From positions 143,833-170,134 of the forward strand of contig MNCI01026530.1 of NCBI GenBank assembly GCA_015680685.1: 26,302 bases of DNA, given 5' to 3'. Positions 18,854 to 26,302 of this stretch are shown here, piece after piece. The stretch's first letter is position 1. Every line of letters begins with the position of its first letter. The notes beneath the pieces were generated by a model that saw nothing but the letters and a program-made list of their open reading frames with translations, had not been told where the DNA came from and made no database searches. The position numbers and the translations under genes were made by a program. The stretch comes from Gnetum montanum (Eukaryota; Streptophyta; Gnetopsida; Gnetales; Gnetaceae).

Positions 18854-21607
18854 ATGGCCCCAAAGAGAGGAGTAATAGGAGGACCCTCATAGCTAGCGAG
18901 AAAAAGACCAAGAGACCATGGAAGAGGTGAAATAGGAGAACAAGATCCACAAGTAGAACATGTGAAGCAAGAGGTTCAATCTTTTAGCATTCATCGAGAA
19001 ACTCCTGCTACAGGACATTTAGCCTATGTAGAGGTAGATGAACTACAAGCACAAGGACCATGCCTTATGTTGTTACCAGATTACCTTCAAGCCATCTAGG
19101 AGAAATTGATCATGACTATAGTAATCGTGGAGCTAAACTTTGGCCCATTCATAGAATTTTGTTCCAAAAAAATGAGGACGTAGCTCCAAGTGTCACCGTT
19201 ATGGCCCATGCTTTTAAATAGTAGAGAATGGTATTTGGAGGAGACCTATCAATTCTAGCAAAACAAATAGGAAGATGCCATAGTTAATATTGAGGGAGTC
19301 TTAGTCTCCTATTCTTTTAAGGCAATAACTAAAGCACTTAACGTGCCTAATGAAGGGATAAGAGTAGCACATTTTTCCACTAGATTAGATACAAATACAA
19401 GGAAACTATGGTTGCGAAGGGAATATGGAAAAGAAGATAAGGATTATAATGAGTTAACTCTAGAAGAGAGAATCTATTTTAAAATTGGCACATATCATCT
19501 ATTTCCCAAAAAAAGATTAAATAGAATATCAACATATGCAGCCAACAAAAGTGCAATCTTAATGGGAAAGTATAACACAAACATCTCACAACTCTATTTC
19601 ATGGAGATCCAAAGGTGGTTTGAGGAAAAGAAGGTAGGGAAGTTACAACTTTCATTTCCTTGCCTCATTAGGAAGTTGTGTAAATGTACGAGAATCTTGG
19701 GGTATTTCAATGACAACCGGCTCAAAATGCTTCCTATGCTGAGATGCTCAAGACAATACCATCAAAGAAAGATCAAGTGGAGGAATAAACAGATGGTACA
19801 GAAACCACACAAACTACTATACAATAATAGCAAGTGGAACCTAGTGATCAGAAGTAAGAGCAACAACAACAACAAGTTCCACCACCATTGCCAAGGAATT
19901 ATAGGCCATCAATGAATCAGCTACAACAAATCATAGAGACCATTAGTTGGGGAACTCGTAGGAGGCCAATTTGTATAAATTCATTGATAGTGCCATTCAA
20001 AAAATAGTTTCCATAGATCCTTTTAGTGGACAAATATCATTGTAGTTAGGAGGAGAGGACCATTAGTCATTGCAGATTTCTGGAAATGCTTCATCATTCC
20101 AAGTGGTGGTTGAAACTAAAGAAGGAGCTATGATCATGGTTATGTAGCATCAAGATGTAACAAGAATTGTAGTAGTGTTCATAGATCACATCAAGGAATC
20201 ATTTAATGTACCTATAGTATCACTAGTAGATCTAACTAGAGCTAGGGATGCTCAAATGCTAACTGGTATCTTGATGACTCTTGTTGCTCATGAAGATGTG
20301 CTAGATTGACTATTGTAGATTGGGCAAGTCATGAAAAATATTTTTGACATTCCAAGTGATGTCACTGCAATGTAGTTAAAACTAATAACAAGTAAAGGTA
20401 AGCTTGTCATGGTAGAAACTAGGGTGAAGCATGCAAAAAAATAAAATTCTTAGATTACAAGAGTAGCTCATGACCTTGAGGGTTGAACATAGATATCCTT
20501 TACAATATGTTATGCTTGACCAGATAGAGTAGTTTAGAATATAATAGATCAATCACATAATAAAGCATAATAAGGGAATGAAGAATGAGAAGGAGAAAGT
20601 GGTGTGGATTGCCTCAATACTATAAGCATAGAAATATGCACATGCTAAGGCAGTCATCGCAGCATAGGAGGAAAATAAGCTACTCACTATAGATAATACC
20701 AAGTTAACTAATATAGAGAAGAAAAAAAACATCCTTAAGGAGAGCATCCATTAGTTAAAAGACCAATTAATGAGATTCAACCAAGATATGAGCCATTTAG
20801 CAAGAGAAAATAGAACCCTCATAATGATGGAGGTAAGCACAATCAGACATAAAGTAGGTATTGAGATAAGTGTGTGGTGAAATGAGGCAAAGAAGCATGA
20901 AAGGATCAAAGAACATGTCTATGATCAGGTGGGGATGTATAAACAAATTAATGATGAAGGAAATCTAGATGATGAAAGCTAAGATCATTTCCATATTAGC
21001 AGAGAATCCAAATTGGCAACCCATCTTGGATAGTTATGCTCATGTCCACCAATTGGAGATCAAAAATAAAGACCTACAGATAGAGGATTTGAAAGAATAT
21101 ATGGGGTTAGCTAACCTTTGTTATGCTAACCTGGCCATGTTGATAGTAGGTAGGCCTAGAAATGAGCTTGAATAGTAAGTAGCACTCAAAAATGCATTGT
21201 GTTAAAAAGATTTTGTAGACTGAACAGATTCTCTACAAAAGCCCCATGTGGCAAACTCAGAATTAAAAATAGTCAAGGCTAGCTACCAAGGCTAAAAATT
21301 TGTTGCACTGAACTTGCCTAGAAGAATGTCTAATTATCAGGAGTTATGCAAGATGGCTAGGACATTTAAAGAAGAAAGAAGATAGTTTGTGACATGATAC
21401 ATTAAGGCCAATCAGATGTTTCCATAGCAACCATGTCCATGGGATGTACCAACTTGATCACACATTGTACAATAGGCATGGATGGTACATGAACCTAGAA
21501 CAGAGGAAGAAAAAATTTATGCACTGCTCAATAGGTACAAGTTTCAAAAGCTTGATGACAAGGGAAATTAATTGATGGAGGAGTCACCACAAGTAAGCAC
21601 TACTTAG
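18854..21607 (+). pseudogene. E4: third (accessory) ORF of unknown function
   Basis: About 910 codons between pol and the 3' LTR. I do not recognise the protein. It starts MAPKRG and has RKRPR near residues 16-20, a possible nuclear-localisation signal. From 18854 to 19912 one frame runs for 353 codons with only five stops, all TAG; 19343-19912 is fully open (VPNEGIRVAHFS, DTNTRKLWLRREYGKEDKDY, LTLEERIYFKIGTYHLFP). After a frame change near 19930-19970 it continues (FIDSAIQKIVSIDPFSGQI, FIDHIKESFNVPIVSLVDL), then a Lys/Glu-rich coiled-coil stretch (20574-20830) and a C-terminal region with NLAMLIVGRPRNELE (21127-21171), LKIVKASYQG and PCPWDV (21431-21448). The C-terminal part is shared with E2. 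An env-like or Tat 'additional ORF' role is possible. No signal peptide or membrane segment is evident, so an envelope role is not supported. Confidence 0.7.
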
Positions 21608-21810
21608 GATACATCAATCTTCGTCAATTTTTGTTTATTTTATTTTAGTTTGTTTTATCATAACTTGTGTTAATTTTTGTAAAACACCATTGTGGGAGTT
21701 AGTGTCATGTATATAATTAGTCAGCCATGTAAATCAACCTTTTAACTTTGTGAAGGACTCCATCCTCATTTTTTAACTTGAGGACAAGTTTTTAGTCAAT
21801 CATGAGGGTA
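21608..21810 (+). other. E4: 3' untranslated tail and polypurine tract
   Basis: T-rich noncoding tail ending in a conserved phrase (TTAACTTGAGGACAAG, 21773-21788) and the purine tract ATGAGGGTA (21802-21810) directly before the LTR. E1 and E2 have equivalents before their LTRs. Confidence 0.75.
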
Positions 21811-22685
21811 TGATATAGTCAATTTTAGTTAGCAATGATATCATACCTATGATATTGTATCTATGATGTCATAGATCTGATCTCATAGCATAAGCTACAT
21901 CATTGTATAAATGATATTATGGGATACAACACTTAGGCACACATATCCATATAAGTTTTAGTCCATAGTAACAAAACTCTTTTAGTTTGTTTTTGTAATC
22001 TAGCACTTAGAAGTGTATGCCTGTAGTGTGGTGTTAAGAGATTGTACGATGTCTTTATTTGAGTGGATTGTACTTGGACATAAGTCATGATCAGAAATAA
22101 AGATTGAGATTTCATATCATCATTTTATCATCCACTTAGTTTTCTTATGTTTACTTAGAATAATTTATTCATGTTTTTGTAGTTAATCATTTACTTTACA
22201 AGTATTTTATCTTACATGTTGAAAGTAAGTGCTATGGATACGACTGGTTTCAAGTGCTAAGTGTAGTTATCTGGTAACACAGTAGTGGCATTGCTTGATT
22301 TGCTGAGTAGTAATACCACTTGGTAATCCCAGTGATGACTACATGAGTCAAAGGCATGTAAAGTGGACCAGGGCTGGATATCTATTACATTAGGCTAAGA
22401 TAGATTTACTTTCTTAAAATTACTTAGTCTTAGAATTAGAAACTATTTTCATCTTGTCATGTTTACTAGGATTAAGAATGGTCCAACAACATTAGATATC
22501 ATATACCTCATGATGAGCTAAACCATACACATAGAATTCACTAGCTCCATGTGGGAAGACAAAAGTCTTGAACTATAACTAATTACTAGCATAATTACAT
22601 TGCCTTATCCATGGATTATGATATGGTCATATGTGAACACTTGTGACTTATATGGTTGGGTGTTGGATTGCTCCACGACTCATCA
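21811..22685 (+). mobile_element. E4: 3' LTR
   Basis: 875 bases, TGATATAGTC to CTCATCA, the partner of 3605-4495. TATA box at 21906-21913, AATAAA at 22096-22101, U3 palindrome ATCTATGA-TG-TCATAGAT at 21859-21876. GGGAAGAC at 22553-22560 corresponds to the U5 block GGGAAGACAACGAAC of E1 and E6. Many differences from the 5' copy are C/T or G/A. Confidence 0.9.
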
Positions 22686-22690
22686 ATCAG
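22686..22690. repeat. Target-site duplication of E4, right copy
   Basis: ATCAG, one transition away from ATTAG at 3600-3604. Confidence 0.78.
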
Positions 22691-23890
22691 GAACATTGCT
22701 ACTTGCATGGTGAATGTAGTATAAACATTTCTAATCATCTACCTATGTAAGCACAACTTCCAAGGCATAATTGAATGGGTCTATCATTATGTAAAATGTT
22801 AATGATCACTCAAGAACTTATAGGATTTGAGTTTTTACAAGCCTTTATTCAATATCTCAAACACCATTTTATAATAATCAAATGAAGTAAAGGGTTCATA
22901 CTTCTTTATAAGCTCTAGCAAAGGTTTTGTAATCTTTATAAAAGTATTAATAAAGTACCAGTAGTATCCTATTTATCCTCACATCTTTCACCATTTGAGG
23001 ATTCTATGTAACTCTTTAGATAATCTTGATTATTTTTGGATCAACCTCAATGCATTTTTCTAAAGCCCTCTACCCCAAAACTATGCCTTCTTAGACCATG
23101 AGGTAACTTTTGAAAGATACCTATTCTAGATGATCTAGTAATTTTTTAGAGTTTGACCTATAGGTGGAGAAGTTGTCCATGTAGACTCCAACATCATTAT
23201 CAATTTGATTTTGAAAAATTCTTAAGACCATAAACTAGAAATTAGCAAGAGTGTTGCATAAGTCAAATGGGATTATTTTGTAGGTAAAAGGTCCTCAAGA
23301 ACTTGTGAAGGTTATTTTTTCTCCTTCCTTAGCTACAATATAGATTTGGTTATAACCATTATAACCACTTAAGAAGTTGTAATATTCGTATCCCACTATA
23401 GTATCCAACAATTAATCAATAAATAACAACTAAAATTGATGCTTAAATGTTGTCATGTTTAATAACCTAAAATCTATGTAGATCCTCCATTCATTCTATT
23501 TTTCTAGTACAATGATGAATGGAATTACCTAGTCACTATTTGAAATAGGATATATGAATCCAATTTTTAAGAGCTTTTAAAGTTTTCTTTTAATAGCCTA
23601 GTTCAAATTGGTATTCAACCTACACTATGGTTGTTATTTTGATGTAATAGTTGGATTTGTGAAATTTGTATGTTGGCATATGCACAAATGTAATCCTGTT
23701 ATCTTATCATATGACCAGGAAAGGATATTGATCCTTAGTTCATAACTTTAGGAGCTTCTATTTTTTTGTTCAATCAAATTTACATTAATGATTACTAATT
23801 TACCATGTTCAAGAAGAACATATTTCTCTGACTCTAGTAATGTTCTAATTTAGTTGGTTCAAATACAAGCTCTTCTGGGACTTCCAACTC
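22691..23890 (-). pseudogene. pol: E3: reverse transcriptase and first half of RNase H, degenerate
   Basis: On the minus strand, from about 23880 downward: PEELVFEPTKLEHY, then LSWSYDKITGLHLCICQH (E4 has FAWSYDDITRIDPRICQH), KLLKIGFIYPIS (near 23580), EWRIYIDFRLLNMTTFKHQF, YEYYNFLSGYNGYNQIYIV, ITFTSS and IIPFDLCNTLANF. The active-site region VGVYMDNFSTY (near 23160-23195) shows YMDN in place of YMDD, a G-to-A change on the coding strand. RNase H begins with IDPFNYALEVVLT (near 22750-22790), and the fragment ends at the E4 target duplication; the rest resumes at 3604. It is older and more broken than E4's copy, and in the opposite orientation. Confidence 0.85.
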
Positions 23891-24400
23891 TTGCTAATAA
23901 TTATCTTCCTCTAGTAAATGCCTTTCTTAGGAGATTTCTTTCCTTACATGCTCCATCTCATTCAAAATTTCTACATATGAGCTGGTAATTCCTTCTTCTT
24001 GTTCCATGCAAATTATGGATTTACAACTTTCATATGTTATCATCTACTAGGTGCCTTCCTATTTAGTGGATGTCACATATTGATACTTTTGTACACACAT
24101 ATTTTCTTTATAAGAGCTACATGTTGTGATGCTTGTGTGTCTAACTATCCAAGTTCTTTACATGAAGTTGCACCTCATATCACTATACATGATGCATGGA
24201 ACTCTCTTCTTGACTTTTCCATGATCATTCTCCTTGAAATTTTCTAAGAATAGGTATTTAATTCCAAGCTTGATATCAATGGTGCTTAGCCAAGCCCTTC
24301 CTATGATAATGGGAAGCTTTTTCTTGTAGTTTTCTACATTTATTTCTAGAAAATCTTCCACATATAACCATCCACTAATGATAGTCATAATGTCCTCCAC
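23891..24400 (-). pseudogene. E3: protease (retropepsin-type) and protease-RT linker, degenerate
   Basis: The open part, 24400-24158 on the minus strand, reads EDIMTIISGWLYVEDFLEIN, then LPIIIGRAWLSTIDIKLGIKYL. This parallels the E4 protease end (7417-7611) residue for residue in many places, including R-A-W-L-S-T-I. The catalytic D-T/S-G is not visible. The segment from 24157 to 23891 is a poorly conserved linker rich in Lys and Glu. Because E4 is cut by E5 just after this block, E3 shows what the uninterrupted protease-RT junction looked like. Confidence 0.7.
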
Positions 24401-26040
24401 TTATCCCAAAGGAATAGTGATGAACTAATCTACAAGATCCAACATGATGTTACAAGTGTTGAGGTTTGACACTTTGTCCATATTCTAAAATATCATATTA
24501 AATTTAAAACTTGAGTCTAATAAGTCCTTTCATGATGAATTTCTTGTAATCTATAAGAAAATTAGTGAAATTTCAAGATATTTTCTATTCTTGGAAAGGT
24601 TACTTTCTTTGATCCAATTAGTAACAACATGAATTAACATGATATTTTGTACATTTTTTTTGGTTTGAATATGGATTATGTGATATATTGGAGGTTATTA
24701 TTGTTGGTGTGGTCCATAGTCATTTCTACTTACATGGGTTTATGTGGACTAAAAAGTCTAAAGAAAGGGTTCTTTCGAGGCTTGTCCTTAGAATTACTTA
24801 AATTGTTATCCACTTACATGTTTATAATTCTAGTAGCATTTTTTTAATGTGGTTCAAGAGGTATCCATCCTTGCATTTGTGTTGATAAAACAATCAAAAG
24901 AGGAGCTCATGATGGTTAAGAATGTTCAAGAGGTAGATGTAAAGGATAGGAATGTGATTCAACTCTTAGAGTAGAAGGCTTGTGATATTTAGATGAATAG
25001 TAGTAGTGGGAAGATTTGGTTGCTAGTTTGCTAGACATAATAGTCATAAGGCTCTAGCTTCTTGTAAGAATATTTATACCTTAGTGGTGGCATCACCCAC
25101 GATCTTTGGTTTTATGACTGCTAATAATATTATTCCTAAGATTGAGGTAGAGCTCCACTTGGGTAGTGTTACTGATTCTAAAATTTCCTATAGTTTCCTT
25201 ATAGGTAAGGCAATCTCCTAGGCATATGTTATTTATGAAATTTTGATTTAATGCATATGTCCTTGACTCTTTAATTGTGAAATTAGAGGGCAACATCTCT
25301 TAGGATGTTTGTAGGCACAAGTTATATCCATCATCATCATACTCTAATTTAGCAACCTCTTCCGCTGCAATAGATTTACCTTTTTTTCCTGTACATGTCT
25401 TTTAATAATTTCTTCTTCTTCTTTTATCTTTGACTAATGTAAGAGCCTAATCCAATTTCTACTTCACCATCTTGATTATAGTTATGATTTTTTCCATCCA
25501 CTAAGTCCCAAAATTTTTTCACCTTTTCTACAATGTCTAAAAATAATTTTTAAATTAACAAAGTCATTTACTAGATCACCTTCTCCATAGGTTCTTCTTT
25601 CTTTCTTGTGTCACAAGCACACACATCCCTTTTATAAAGAGAGGGATGTATGTTGTACTCTTCTCTACTTTTTATTTTCTTTAATTCTAATTATTCTAAT
25701 TTAATAGGTCCTCATTTTTGAAACTCTCCCTTGGGCAAAGATGTCAAGAGTTTCTCTTATTTTGTTTGAGATTCCATCCATGATATGCCTTAACTATTCT
25801 CTTTGAAAAAATTCATGGCTTGGATACCTATGCAACAAGGACTAATATCTACCCAAGGCTACATCAAGGGCTTCATGATTGCCCCCTGCTTCTATCTTTG
25901 AAATTATTTTCTCAAGTTAGACACTTTGGAGTATGTTTGATATTTATTATTGAATAGCACTAGCATTGTACTCCATCTTCTCATAGATTCAAGTTCCAAA
26001 GATTAGTATCAATTTTTTAATTCTTTGATAAGTATCCTTG
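24401..26040 (-). pseudogene. gag: E3: gag, degenerate and truncated at its N-terminal side
   Basis: From 26040 downward on the minus strand, LELESMRRWSTM (25978-26014) corresponds to LKIESIRRWSTM of E4 gag (5789-5824). It is followed by counterparts of E4's GLMKPLMWQW (5908 region) as AIMKPLM, and by a degenerate copy of the region E4 encodes at 5960-6105. An open stretch lies at 25296-25093. The remainder toward the protease (about 24900-24401) has no recognisable motif. The capsid N-terminus, leader and 5' LTR expected upstream are missing, since the E6 LTR begins 27 bases beyond the motif. Confidence 0.7.
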
Positions 26041-26302
26041 TGATGAGTGGTGAGGTACCCCTACACTCAACCATACGAAACGAGCGTCGCACGCGCGATC
26101 CGGTCAAACTCCGCAGATGGACTAGTTGTGGCACCTAGATAGTTAGTCTTAGGTTGCAGTTCGTTGTCTTCCCATCTAGACTAGTTTTGCATATGTCACG
26201 TATGGTTTAGTCTAGATGAGGTGTATGATGTGTTCTAATTCGAATGCTACTCCTGATGGCAGTGGAAAATGATGTTAACTAAACTAAACTAAGAGGAAAA
26301 GG
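26041..26302 (-). mobile_element. E6: outer end of a young minus-strand LTR, running off the window
   Basis: Read on the minus strand this is the last 262 bases of an LTR ending CTCATCA. Its final 75 bases closely match the end of the E1 LTR, with 26 identical bases at 26091-26116, and both share the block GGGAAGACAACGAAC (26173-26159 here, 1142-1156 in E1) at the same distance from the end (118 and 117 bases). Beyond that they diverge, so E6 is a related but separate copy or subfamily. CpG sites are dense and intact. It lies directly against E3 gag, so this is an insertion boundary; CCTTG (26036-26040) is the expected target copy. Confidence 0.8.

Larger units (their letters stand above)
3605..22685 (+). 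mobile_element. E4: near-complete Ty3/gypsy Tat/Athila-like retrotransposon, carrying E5 inside
   Basis: This is a 19.1-kb element, about 13.2 kb after subtracting the nested copia element. Its order is 5' LTR (3605-4495), tRNA-Asp primer site, leader, gag, protease, [E5], RT, RNase H, integrase, 2-kb spacer, third ORF, polypurine tract and 3' LTR (21811-22685). RT before integrase defines Ty3/gypsy. The tRNA-Asp primer site, the absence of a chromodomain after integrase and an extra ORF between pol and the 3' LTR point to the Tat/Athila side of the family. By eye the two LTRs are roughly 85% identical, so the copy is old. No gene is intact, so it cannot move on its own. Confidence 0.9.

Noticed and set aside
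19343-19915. The 190-codon open frame as an intact host gene
   Set aside because: The frame continues upstream to 18854 with only TAG stops and downstream after a shift, inside a bounded retrotransposon. It is a piece of the element's third ORF.
23999-24247. Plus-strand 82-codon frame with hydrophobic stretches, resembling a small membrane protein
   Set aside because: It is antisense to the E3 protease and linker. The AT-rich complement of Lys/Glu codons gives Phe/Leu runs.
26041-26302. E6 LTR as the 5' LTR of E3, since both are minus-strand and adjacent
   Set aside because: E3 gag starts within 30 bases of the LTR at its middle motif, whereas E4 has about 1.3 kb between LTR and that motif. 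No primer site follows the LTR, and E6 is CpG-rich while E3 has lost its CpG. It is an insertion boundary.

Overview
This looks like a stretch of a large, heavily methylated plant nuclear genome, made up entirely of LTR retrotransposons nested in one another. A conifer or another big-genome plant is my best guess; the sequence alone does not settle it. I see no host gene, tRNA, rRNA or CRISPR array. Every coding region is a decayed retroelement gene whose in-frame stops are mostly TAG (explained by CAG to TAG) or TGA (explained by CGA to TGA), as expected from long-term cytosine methylation.

I resolve six elements. E3 is the oldest substrate: a minus-strand Ty3/gypsy element of Tat/Athila type, reading gag (26040 downward), protease (24400-24158), reverse transcriptase and RNase H (about 23890-22691). 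It continues on the far side of a large insertion with the rest of RNase H and the start of integrase (3604-2837). E4 (3605-22685, plus strand) is a nearly complete element of the same lineage inserted in E3's RNase H, with 5-bp target duplications ATTAG/ATCAG. Its order is 5' LTR, tRNA-Asp-type primer site, gag, protease, [E5], RT, RNase H, integrase, a 2-kb spacer, a long third ORF (18854-21607), polypurine tract and 3' LTR. E5 (7695-13586) is a Ty1/copia element with Sirevirus-like traits inside E4, flanked by ATAAG duplications. It keeps gag but has no pol. E2 (1274-2836, plus) is the 3' end of an older Tat/Athila-like element that cut E3 inside integrase; it retains the end of the same third ORF. 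E1 (1-1273, plus) is the 3' end of a young element inserted into E2. E6 (26041-26302, minus) is the outer end of a young LTR that cut E3 inside gag.

E1, E2, E4 and E6 share LTR architecture: TGAT...ATCA termini where seen, and, in E1, E2 and E4, a very short U3 with palindromes just upstream of a TATA box and a long R-U5. All except E5 appear to belong to one lineage that has repeatedly inserted into its own copies. E1 and E6 still hold many CpG sites, whereas E2, E3 and E4 have largely lost theirs, which gives a relative age order.

The best candidates for something undescribed are the third ORF of the Tat/Athila-like lineage, conserved between E4 and E2; a run of three hairpins in the E1 LTR whose stems show compensatory differences between copies; and an array of AAGACGTCTT-like palindromes ahead of the E5 promoter.
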